DNA from: a bacterium
Lineage (GTDB): Bacteria; JAMCPX01
Direction: 5' to 3'
Assembly (NCBI GenBank): GCA_021792615.1
Contig: JAJYUJ010000070.1
Location: 1-5,006 of the forward strand
DNA length: 5,006 nt
The translations under genes were made by a program, and so were the position numbers. The notes under the pieces were generated by a model. The model did no database searches. It worked only from the letters and a program-made list of their open reading frames with translations, and had not been told where the DNA came from. Of this stretch, positions 1 to 5,006 are shown one piece after another (within the stretch, counting starts at the first letter, position 1; each line of letters opens with the position of its first letter).

Positions 1-30
1 TTCGGCGGCAGGGAACAAGTAAACCATCAT

Positions 31-68
31 CAAAAACGAAGAAGGGCGGATTACGATCCGCCCTTCTT
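31..68 (-). terminator. Rho-independent terminator of the Met-rich protein operon
   Basis: A 13-bp perfect inverted repeat (arms 39-51 and 56-68, loop TACG) has the GC-rich core GGGCGGAT. Read on the minus strand, the hairpin is followed by CGTTTTTG (complement of 31-38), so a five-T tract sits two bases after the stem. It lies about 30 bp past the stop of the leftward gene at 100-711, where a terminator is expected. Read rightward, the hairpin is followed by a looser T-rich stretch, so it might also serve a gene converging from the left of the window. Confidence 0.8.
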
Positions 69-99
69 GAGTTTTGAATCTTAAATTTTGAGTTTCTTA

Positions 100-711
100 T
101 TACTTATGCATATTCATGCCCGGCATTTGCTGGTTCATGTGCATCCCCTGACCCTGCTGCTGGTTCATATTCATTTCGTGCTGCATCTGCTGATTCCGGT
201 TTTGCATCATTTCCTGCATGTTCATCTTTTCCTGGTTTTGAATCTCATTTTTCATCTGATTTGCAGCATTAAGTGCATTCTGGTTCTTTGTTTGCCTCGC
301 GTGGTTCTCGTATGCATTGATATTTGCATGGACGGATTTCATAACATCTCCGAGCTTCAGGTTGTACTTCCTGGCAATCTCACCCCATCCCATACCCTGT
401 TTCTTTAAAGACATGATTTCACTGACCGGCTGCTTGGATGCCTTTGCAAGCGCCCCTGCGATGACGATCTCCCCGTTTCCGTAGTGCTGTTTTTGCATTG
501 CTTCAATAGTTTTTGCATTAACACCACCGGTCTTTTCCATCAACTGCACTTGTTCCCTGTTCTGGACCTGTGTTTGCGTTTTGGTCTGTGTCTTCGTCTG
601 TGTTTTTATTTCTTCCCGTGCTTGTGCGGCTGTTTGCTCTTCAGCCAACGCTGCCCCTGTCAATACAACGGCAAGCGCCATTGCTCCCATACCTATGAGT
701 AATTTTTTCAT
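100..711 (-). CDS. Exported Met/Gln/Asn-rich hypothetical protein with KTQT repeats
   Basis: I recognise no named family. The 203-residue protein starts with a Sec signal peptide (MKK, hydrophobic 4-22, likely cleavage after ALA at 23), so it should be periplasmic or exported. Next come three KTQT repeats (36-47) and a compact central region (about 64-130). That region contains GNGEI (78-82), ALAKASKQPVSEI (87-99) and GMGWGEIARKYNLKLGDVM (106-124), and it reads like paired helix-turn-helix-like helices. The tail (163-203) is very low complexity: 12 Met, 11 Gln, 7 Asn and 3 His in 41 residues, with four MxM motifs (163-165, 180-182, 190-192, 199-201). There is no cysteine. The start is well supported, with AAAGGAGGT seven bases before the ATG. 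The gene lies 43 bp after the beta-barrel gene on the same strand, so the two are probably co-transcribed. Soft-metal (Cu(I)/Ag(I)) binding by the Met motifs is only an inference; a structural or spacer role for the tail is equally possible. Confidence 0.85.
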   Translation of the reverse strand: MKKLLIGMGAMALAVVLTGAALAEEQTAAQAREEIKTQTKTQTKTQTQVQNREQVQLMEKTGGVNAKTIEAMQKQHYGNGEIVIAGALAKASKQPVSEIMSLKKQGMGWGEIARKYNLKLGDVMKSVHANINAYENHARQTKNQNALNAANQMKNEIQNQEKMNMQEMMQNRNQQMQHEMNMNQQQGQGMHMNQQMPGMNMHK

Positions 712-715
712 AAAA

Positions 716-727
716 CTTACCTCCTTT
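716..727 (-). promoter_or_regulatory. Strong Shine-Dalgarno site of the Met-rich protein gene
   Basis: On the minus strand AAAGGAGGT (complement of 719-727) lies seven bases before the ATG at 711. It is a near-perfect anti-16S match and fixes the start. The spacer between this gene and the upstream barrel gene (712-754) holds no convincing promoter or terminator, which supports co-transcription. Confidence 0.8.
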
Positions 728-754
728 TTGTTTATTAGTTAGACGCAGCTGCCT

Positions 755-1585
755 CTAAAATGTAACAGCCAATCCAAGGGTGAAGGTCGAAAGGGTGTTC
801 GTCGTGTAGCTTATCGAAGGGCTGTGGCTCAGAGAACCGCTGCCGGACGGGCCTGACATACCGTTGCCGGTGCCTGGCATTGCCATGGTACCCATGCTGC
901 CTTTTGCAGTACTCCCGCTGTTATTACTATAAAGGTTATTTGTCGGATATGTTGTTATGCCTGCAGACAATCTGTACAGTGCATAGAAGCCGATATATCT
1001 ATTGATAGAGTACGATGTACCTATATCAAGGGCTGAGTCCACCTGAGAAACGCCCGGATCAACGGCTGTATCCACAGCCCCTTTCAGATACAAGAACCAG
1101 TCGTTCACGGGGAATACATACAACCCTGCAAAAACGCCGATAAAGCTGCCGGGGCCGTTGATATAATAGTACAATGGCCCTGCGCCGACACTGAAGTTGT
1201 CGGTAACGGCATAGCGTGGGTCCAATCTCAACGACAGGGAATAATATCCATCGGTATTTGCCGTAGCCCCGAAGGTATAACTCGCCAGTCCTCCAAGCTT
1301 CCAGCGCTTGCCAATCCCCTGATAAAGGCTCGCATTGATGATATGGAACTCCTGCGTATTCGATGTTTGCGTGAAATTCCATTCGTGTGTATAGCCGATA
1401 CCCATATAGGTTTTATAGGACGGCATATACCCGAGAGTCCCGTAGAGATTATAAAAGGTATTGTTTTGATTCGTGAAAGATACGTCACTGCCTATCCCGG
1501 GATAAAAACCGGCATACGCACTGGCTGCAAAAAAAAACAAACCTGTAATGATACCCGCGTTTGCAATCAGCAATAATCTTTTCAT
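755..1585 (-). CDS. Small outer-membrane beta-barrel protein with Met/Gly-rich loop
   Basis: The 276-residue protein has a Sec signal peptide (MKR, hydrophobic 4-20, likely cleavage after AYA at 25). The mature part is rich in alternating aromatic/glycine strands such as NLYGTLGYM, YMGIGYTHEW, GVFAGLYVF and YIGFYALYRL. It ends in TLGLAVTF, a C-terminal aromatic strand of the kind read by the BAM complex. It is therefore most likely a small outer-membrane barrel; I cannot assign a substrate or named subfamily. A long insertion (about 215-258) is rich in Asn, Gly, Ser and Met (MGTMAMPG at 231-238) and probably forms a surface or periplasmic loop before the last strand. The ATG is preceded by AGGAGG with a four-base gap, and a good promoter lies just upstream. 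It is the first gene of the leftward unit and is followed 43 bp later by the Met-rich exported protein. Its neighbour on the other side, the FadL-type barrel, is divergent. Confidence 0.85.
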   Translation of the reverse strand: MKRLLLIANAGIITGLFFFAASAYAGFYPGIGSDVSFTNQNNTFYNLYGTLGYMPSYKTYMGIGYTHEWNFTQTSNTQEFHIINASLYQGIGKRWKLGGLASYTFGATANTDGYYSLSLRLDPRYAVTDNFSVGAGPLYYYINGPGSFIGVFAGLYVFPVNDWFLYLKGAVDTAVDPGVSQVDSALDIGTSYSINRYIGFYALYRLSAGITTYPTNNLYSNNSGSTAKGSMGTMAMPGTGNGMSGPSGSGSLSHSPSISYTTNTLSTFTLGLAVTF

Positions 1586-1589
1586 CCTG

Positions 1590-1595
1590 CCTCCT
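1590..1595 (-). promoter_or_regulatory. Shine-Dalgarno site of the small barrel gene
   Basis: AGGAGG on the minus strand (complement of CCTCCT) lies four bases before the ATG at 1585. The gap is slightly short but the match is perfect, and it supports this start over any internal ATG. Confidence 0.75.
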
Positions 1596-1606
1596 GAACC
1601 GTTTTA

Positions 1607-1635
1607 ATGATAAGACTTGCGAGTTTAATATTCAA
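1607..1635 (-). promoter_or_regulatory. Sigma-70-like promoter for the leftward two-gene unit
   Basis: On the minus strand a -35 box TTGAAT (1630-1635, four of six consensus) and a -10 box TATCAT (1607-1612, five of six) are separated by exactly 17 bp. The predicted transcription start is near 1600, giving a leader of about 15 nt that just contains the Shine-Dalgarno site at 1590-1595. No comparably good promoter was found for the divergent gene in the same 138-bp gap. This call rests on motif match and spacing only. Confidence 0.6.
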
Positions 1636-1712
1636 TACAAATACCCGAAACTATACATAGAGAATTATCTTGCAGAGAAAATATCTTTATGTTAAGAACG
1701 GACAAAATGTAT

Positions 1713-1717
1713 GGAGG
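1713..1717 (+). promoter_or_regulatory. Shine-Dalgarno site deciding the FadL-type gene start
   Basis: GGAGG sits six bases before the ATG at 1724. This places translation there and not at the in-frame TTG at 1670, which would add 18 polar residues ahead of an obvious signal peptide. Confidence 0.8.
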
Positions 1718-1723
1718 TGGAAT

Positions 1724-2989
1724 ATGAGAAAGTACAAGTTTGGGATTGGTTTACTATTTGCAGCATTGTTTATCTTACCGGCAACAGCATTTTCTAACGG
1801 GTATACAAGTCCATGGCTGGGAGGTCCGCTTCAGGGTCCTGCCGTGGCATCGGGAGCCGGTATTTACTGGAACCCCGCATCTATCGGCGCCATCAATGCA
1901 AACAGCCTGTTCTTTACGATTGAACCGACGTACGAATACGTAAGTTTCCAAAGAGCCGGGTTGAATCCATACAACGGCTATCAGCCCTACAATAAAGCAA
2001 GTTTTCATACATGGGCGCCTCTTCCAACACTTGCACTCACCTTGAAGCTGCCGGCGAATCTTTCGTTCGGTCTCGGCGTGTATTCTCCCTTTGCGCGGGT
2101 AGCCTACTACCCCAAGGATGGGGCCGAACGTTTTAACGGCTCGCAGGAAACCATGGCATTCGTTAATGTTACGCCGGTCGTAACGTATAAGATCGTCCCC
2201 TCTCTTATCATTGGTGCGGGACTGAATTACAGTACCATGTATCTTGACGAGTATCAGAGTACAACGCTTGATTTTGCCAACCCGGCAGATGAAAACCCCC
2301 AGTACGAGGCAAAGGTCCACATCAAAGGCAATATGGGTTCTGCCTGGGGATGGACAGCGGGTATCTATTATAAACCAACGCCGACCTTTGCACTGGGTAT
2401 CGCTTACATACCGAGCGTAAATTATGTTATACAGGGTAATACGGACATCAGTACGCAGCTCGCAGGCAATATTACCGCAAAATCGAAATTATACCTTACC
2501 ATGCCGCAGATGATTAATTTCGGCCTGCATTTTTTGCCGGCAAAGGATTGGATTGTCGATCTGACCGAGCAGTGGATCAACTGGTCTCAATACAAGAACA
2601 TACACCTTCAACTGTACGATGCTTCGAGCCCCCTTGCAAACAGGGATATGTATATACTCACCGGTTTCGAAGACATACTGAACTCGAAGTTGTGGGTCGG
2701 ATATAAAGGGTTCAGCAAGTGGCTTCTTGCAGGCGGTGCAGCGTACGATCCTTCCGGCATACCGCTTGACAATATTTATTCACTGAACGTCGAATTCAAT
2801 AAGCTGGAGATTTTCGCAGAGGTGAATTACCAGGTTGCACATTCAACGACAATCGGTCTTGGTTTCGATCACAGTATTACGGAAGACGCAAACGTAACGA
2901 ACAGTAACCCAGCGGTCCAGCCGTCCGGCAATGGTCTGTATAAGGCCAATATCGAAAAGATCACCCTGCTGGTCAACTATAAATTCTAA
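1724..2989 (+). CDS. FadL/OMPP1/TodX-family outer-membrane transport protein
   Basis: This 421-residue protein is close to the usual length of FadL-type channels, which move long-chain fatty acids or aromatic and aliphatic hydrocarbons across the outer membrane through a 14-stranded barrel with an N-terminal plug. A signal peptide is clear (MRKYK, hydrophobic 6-20, cleavage near 22-24). The mature N-terminus has Gly-rich hatch sequence followed by AGIYWNPASIG (45-55), containing the NPA box (50-52) typical of the family. Many amphipathic beta-strands follow (for example LSFGLGVYSPF, LIIGAGLNYS, WGWTAGIYYKPTPTFALGIAY). The C-terminus ITLLVNYKF ends in Phe, as in BAM substrates. The start at 1724 is chosen for its GGAGG and because the signal peptide begins there. 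The gene is alone in its unit: it diverges from the barrel/Met-rich pair and a strong hairpin follows its stop. The substrate cannot be read from sequence, and no fatty-acid or hydrocarbon catabolic gene is visible here. Confidence 0.92.
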   Translation: MRKYKFGIGLLFAALFILPATAFSNGYTSPWLGGPLQGPAVASGAGIYWNPASIGAINANSLFFTIEPTYEYVSFQRAGLNPYNGYQPYNKASFHTWAPLPTLALTLKLPANLSFGLGVYSPFARVAYYPKDGAERFNGSQETMAFVNVTPVVTYKIVPSLIIGAGLNYSTMYLDEYQSTTLDFANPADENPQYEAKVHIKGNMGSAWGWTAGIYYKPTPTFALGIAYIPSVNYVIQGNTDISTQLAGNITAKSKLYLTMPQMINFGLHFLPAKDWIVDLTEQWINWSQYKNIHLQLYDASSPLANRDMYILTGFEDILNSKLWVGYKGFSKWLLAGGAAYDPSGIPLDNIYSLNVEFNKLEIFAEVNYQVAHSTTIGLGFDHSITEDANVTNSNPAVQPSGNGLYKANIEKITLLVNYKF

Positions 2990-2994
2990 GTCAG

Positions 2995-3020
2995 ACAGGG
3001 CGGGATTTTTCCCGCCCTGT
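2995..3020 (+). terminator. Hairpin terminator after the FadL-type gene
   Basis: A perfect 11-bp inverted repeat (arms 2995-3005 and 3010-3020, loop TTTT, core GGGCGGG/CCCGCCC) begins five bases after the stop codon. The following TTATTCT is only moderately T-rich, so termination is likely but the U-tract is poor. The hairpin separates the FadL-type gene from the RACo-like gene. The rest of the gap to 3115 is AT-rich and holds no ORF. Confidence 0.75.
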
Positions 3021-3091
3021 TATTCTAAAACTTGCGTTTTCCTTCCCGGATCTTCAATAAAATAGCCCCGATACTTTCACTGCCCATTTCC

Positions 3092-3109
3092 CATAATTTT
3101 TGATATTAC
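3092..3109 (+). promoter_or_regulatory. Candidate -10 element(s) immediately before the RACo-like gene
   Basis: Two overlapping possibilities are seen. CATAAT (3092-3097) matches the -10 consensus at five of six positions. TGATATTAC (3101-3109) resembles an extended -10 (TGn plus TATTAC, four of six). Neither has a convincing -35 box at 16-18 bp. If either is used, transcription would start about 0-12 nt before the ATG at 3116, giving a leaderless or nearly leaderless message. This is weak motif evidence. Confidence 0.25.
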
Positions 3110-3115
3110 TATCTC

Positions 3116-4684
3116 ATGCTTGTAAAAACCAGAGTCAGTACGAATAACCATGAGGTCATTGTGCATGCGGAACAGCCGGGGAATATCCTCGAGATCATCG
3201 CTCAGGCAGGCATTGCGCTGGATGCCCCGTGCGCAGGGCTTGGAAGGTGCGGCAAATGCCGAGTCCGCGTACAGGGCGAGCTTCCCCCGGACAGTGTCGA
3301 AACCGCCGTTTTAACCGTGGAGGAAATAAGCGAAGGTATCAGGCTTGCGTGCAGAAAAAGGCACATACCCGCGGATCTTGCCATAACCATACCGCCGGCA
3401 CCCCAGGAGGAGCGGATTATTACCGCGTACGGGATAGTGCCTGTGGACATAGGCATTGCCATAGACCTTGGGACGACAAGTGTCGTTATAGCATTCATCA
3501 ATCTGTCCGACGGGACGATCATGGCAATGCACAGCATCCTCAATCCCCAGCGGACGTACGGGGCGGATGTCGTTTCAAGGATCAAGGCAGGCCTCGATCG
3601 CGGCGTCCTCGAAAAGATGATGACGCTGACGGTGAGTTCCATGACGCGGGATATCGAAGAAATGCTGTCCGGGATCGGATTGAATGGAAGCAGGGTGAAA
3701 GTGGTATACATTGCCGGCAATACAGCCATGGAGCATATTATTTCGGGAATGGATGTATCGAGCCTTGCTAAAGCGCCGTACAAACCCGTATTTACCGGTA
3801 TGAGGAACATTCAGTATTTAAAATCGAAACCGGGCATTGCCGGCGCAGAAGTGCGGCTGTTTCCCCTCATTTCCGGGTTTGTCGGGGGCGATACAGTTGC
3901 ATCCATCCTTGCCTGCGGCATGGATGTATCAGGGGAGACCATTGCGTTGATAGATATCGGAACGAATGCGGAGATAGCCCTGGGGAATGCGGCCGGCATA
4001 CTGGTAAGCTCTGCTCCTGCGGGACCTGCATTTGAAGGCGGGCAGATACGGCACGGCATGAGGGCACAGCCGGGTGCGATCGAAGATATACATATTGTGG
4101 ACGATGATGTGGACCTTCAGGTAAAAGGGAATGCCGTGCCCGAGGGTATATGCGGTTCCGGGCTTATAAGGATAGTCGCGGAACTGGTGAGATCAGGCGT
4201 TATTACGGAAGAGGGCGAGCTCCTCGATGCCGGACATATCGAAGGCAACCTGTCTCTGCGCTCGGTAAAGAAAGGGGATGAACAGGCATTTGTATTGTAC
4301 AAGTCCTTCGATCGGGAGATATGCCTGTATCAATCGGATGTCCGCGCGCTCCAGCTTGCAAAAGCGAGCATAGCTACGGGATTGGAATTACTCATAGAAC
4401 GGTCGGGACTGAAGCCTGCACGGCTTTATATCGCAGGTGCATTTGGAAATTACCTGAACCCCGATGACCTCGCATTCATAGGTATGATCCCGCCCTACCT
4501 GGCAGGAGATACTCTTTTTATCGGCGACAGCGTCATATCGGGCCTGAAGAGATTCATCATGAATGAACCGGTGGTCGATATGGACAGGCTTTTATCGGAT
4601 ATCCGGCATATCGAACTTGCCGATGATCCGGCTTTCAATAAAAAATATTTGTCGATGCTCGCGTTGACCCCAAGAGTGCGATAG
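3116..4684 (+). CDS. RACo-like corrinoid activator: [2Fe-2S] ferredoxin domain plus ASKHA (DUF4445) ATPase
   Basis: Relatives use ATP to drive electron transfer onto the inactive Co(II) corrinoid of corrinoid proteins (the CoFeS protein of the acetyl-CoA pathway or methyltransferase systems), restoring Co(I) in the cytoplasm. Here the N-terminal domain (about 1-95) has a plant-type [2Fe-2S] motif, Cys39-x5-Cys45-x2-Cys48-x30-Cys79. The ASKHA ATPase follows: phosphate-1 loop DLGTTS (117-122), LNPQRTYGADVVSRI (142-156), IAGNTAM (199-205), second phosphate loop DIGTNAE (280-286), SSAPAGPAFEGG (298-309), GICGSGLI (344-351), QSDVRALQLAKASIATG (406-422) and AGAFGNYL (440-447). There is no C-terminal 2x[4Fe-4S] domain, which argues against RamA. 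The start has no Shine-Dalgarno, but an in-frame stop at 3101 leaves no upstream alternative. Only 37 residues separate Cys79 from DLGTTS, and the protein is shorter than the roughly 630 residues I recall for Carboxydothermus RACo, so a linker/middle domain appears absent. No corrinoid protein or methyltransferase is adjacent, so the partner is unknown. Confidence 0.93.
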   Translation: MLVKTRVSTNNHEVIVHAEQPGNILEIIAQAGIALDAPCAGLGRCGKCRVRVQGELPPDSVETAVLTVEEISEGIRLACRKRHIPADLAITIPPAPQEERIITAYGIVPVDIGIAIDLGTTSVVIAFINLSDGTIMAMHSILNPQRTYGADVVSRIKAGLDRGVLEKMMTLTVSSMTRDIEEMLSGIGLNGSRVKVVYIAGNTAMEHIISGMDVSSLAKAPYKPVFTGMRNIQYLKSKPGIAGAEVRLFPLISGFVGGDTVASILACGMDVSGETIALIDIGTNAEIALGNAAGILVSSAPAGPAFEGGQIRHGMRAQPGAIEDIHIVDDDVDLQVKGNAVPEGICGSGLIRIVAELVRSGVITEEGELLDAGHIEGNLSLRSVKKGDEQAFVLYKSFDREICLYQSDVRALQLAKASIATGLELLIERSGLKPARLYIAGAFGNYLNPDDLAFIGMIPPYLAGDTLFIGDSVISGLKRFIMNEPVVDMDRLLSDIRHIELADDPAFNKKYLSMLALTPRVR

Positions 4685-4876
4685 AAATATTTGTTAACCC
4701 GGACGATTGCGGAACACGCAGAGAGTCGTTTGCCTCCGGTCCCGGAGAAAAAAGAAGACTTATTTCCTGGCCCGTTTTACCTCCGATCCCCCTGACTTTC
4801 CCACTTAGTGTGGTTTTTTATCGAGAAGGATATTTATTAAGGGTATTGTTTGTTATTTTCCAATCCCCCTCTTAGA
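4685..4876. other. Noncoding spacer with weak hairpins and CCCC-rich repeat sequence
   Basis: No plausible gene is seen here. The spacer holds a 5-bp hairpin CTCCG-GTCC-CGGAG (4734-4747) followed by A-rich, not T-rich, sequence. It also holds a short CCAC-TTAGT-GTGG stem followed by six T (4801-4819), which could be a weak terminator for the RACo-like gene. The octamer ATCCCCCT occurs twice, at 4786-4793 and 4863-4870, hinting at related repeat units. Confidence 0.5.
4801..4819 (+). terminator. Possible weak terminator after the RACo-like gene
   Basis: A 4-bp GC-rich stem (CCAC 4801-4804 with GTGG 4810-4813, loop TTAGT) is directly followed by TTTTTT (4814-4819). It lies about 115 bp past the stop codon. 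The stem is short, so it may instead be a decayed copy of the nearby palindromic repeat. Confidence 0.3.
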
Positions 4877-4897
4877 TTAAGAGGGGTTAGGGGAGTT
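4863..4897. repeat. CCCCTCTTA/TAAGAGGGG palindromic repeat element
   Basis: A perfect 9-bp inverted repeat (4866-4874 and 4878-4886, loop GAT) is flanked by ATCCCCC on the left and GTTAGGGGAGTT on the right. Its right half is coding: on the minus strand it supplies the last codons and the TAA stop (4877-4879) of the DUF559-domain gene. Short C-rich palindromes like this recur as dispersed repeats in many bacterial genomes; copy number here cannot be seen from one window. It lacks a T-tract on either side, so it is not a typical terminator. Confidence 0.6.
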
Positions 4898-5006
4898 ACT
4901 TCTTTCTTTTATTTCATACAATACGCCTTCAATATTTTCCACAACATCATTGTTCCAGAATCGTATCACTTTTATCCCTTGTGCTCTTAAATATTCAGCG
5001 CGTATA
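4877..5006 (-). CDS. DUF559 endonuclease-domain protein, C-terminal part only
   Basis: The minus-strand frame from the window edge to TAA at 4877-4879 gives 42 codons. It begins IRAEYLRAQGIKVIRFW, continues NNDVVENIEGVLYEIKER and ends SNSPNPS. This closely resembles the C-terminal end of DUF559 proteins (R-x-EYL-x-x-QG-x-x-V-x-RFWN-x-x-V-x-x-N-x-x-GVL), a small PD-(D/E)XK-like, Vsr-related endonuclease domain. It corresponds to the last strand and helix of the fold; the catalytic acidic residues lie earlier, beyond the window edge, so activity cannot be judged. The last seven codons run into a C-rich palindromic repeat that also supplies the stop. The gene points toward the RACo-like gene and is probably unrelated to it functionally. 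DUF559 genes are often scattered and mobile-like. Confidence 0.8.
   Translation of the reverse strand, partial: IRAEYLRAQGIKVIRFWNNDVVENIEGVLYEIKERSNSPNPS

Noticed and set aside
1-22. Possible last codons (SAAGNK, TAA at 20-22) of a plus-strand gene entering from the left
   Set aside because: Six codons are too few to support a coding call. The position just before a hairpin is suggestive of a convergent neighbour, but nothing more.
88-408. Plus-strand open frame of 106 codons, rich in Leu, His and Val
   Set aside because: It is the antisense shadow of the Met/Gln-rich tail of the minus-strand gene. Composition mirrors CAT/CTG complements and there is no ribosome-binding site.
745-752. GCAGCTGC palindrome between the two leftward genes
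   Set aside because: Eight bases with no loop and no T-tract; too short to call an operator or terminator.
1670-1723. TTG start giving the FadL-type protein 18 extra residues
   Set aside because: The extension is polar and precedes a textbook signal peptide. The GGAGG at 1713-1717 is correctly spaced for ATG 1724 instead.
1775-2320. Long minus-strand open frame (181 codons) inside the FadL-type gene
   Set aside because: The Cys/Arg-rich composition fits no known family, it lies wholly antisense to a well-supported gene, and it has no Shine-Dalgarno.
3202-3810. Long minus-strand open frame (202 codons) inside the RACo-like gene
   Set aside because: It is antisense to the conserved FeS and ASKHA motifs. 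Its own translation shows no recognisable domain.
4734-4747. CTCCG-GTCC-CGGAG hairpin as terminator of the RACo-like gene
   Set aside because: It is followed by an A-rich tract on the plus strand, not T-rich, so it does not fit an intrinsic terminator in that direction.
4883-4897. GGGG runs as a G-quadruplex
   Set aside because: Only two G4 runs are present within a short distance; an intramolecular quadruplex needs four.

Overview
The window looks like chromosome from a Gram-negative, probably anaerobic bacterium. Two outer-membrane beta-barrel proteins imply a diderm. A corrinoid-activator-type ASKHA ATPase with an N-terminal [2Fe-2S] domain is typical of anaerobes that use corrinoid methyl transfer (acetogens, Desulfobacterota, Nitrospirota and similar lineages). 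Strong AGGAGG ribosome-binding sites precede three of the four complete genes. I cannot name the genus from sequence alone.

Left part (about 1-1600, minus strand). A two-gene unit is transcribed leftward from a good sigma-70-like promoter (TTGAAT, 17 bp, TATCAT; 1607-1635). The first gene (755-1585) encodes a small exported beta-barrel with a Gly/Ser/Met-rich loop. The second, 43 bp further on (100-711), encodes an exported protein with Lys-Thr-Gln repeats, a helical GxGEI/GWGEIA core and an extremely Met/Gln/Asn-rich tail. The unit ends at a 13-bp hairpin terminator (31-68). The shared Met-rich segments suggest, without proof, a periplasm/outer-membrane metal-handling or stress function.

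Middle (1724-2989, plus strand). A FadL/OMPP1/TodX-type outer-membrane channel is transcribed divergently from the pair above and ends at an 11-bp perfect hairpin (2995-3020). It probably imports a hydrophobic substrate.

Right (3116-4684, plus strand). A 522-residue RACo-like protein carries an N-terminal [2Fe-2S] motif and a C-terminal ASKHA/DUF4445 ATPase. It has no recognisable Shine-Dalgarno sequence and no corrinoid protein or methyltransferase beside it in this window. A noncoding spacer (4685-4876) follows, with CCCC-rich repeat sequence. The window ends inside the 3' part of a minus-strand DUF559 (PD-(D/E)XK-like) endonuclease-domain gene, whose last codons and stop lie in a CCCCTCTTA/TAAGAGGGG palindrome.

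No tRNA, rRNA, CRISPR array, transposase or riboswitch was recognised. I see no clear new multi-gene system. The best leads are the Met-rich exported pair and the compact, solitary RACo-like activator.
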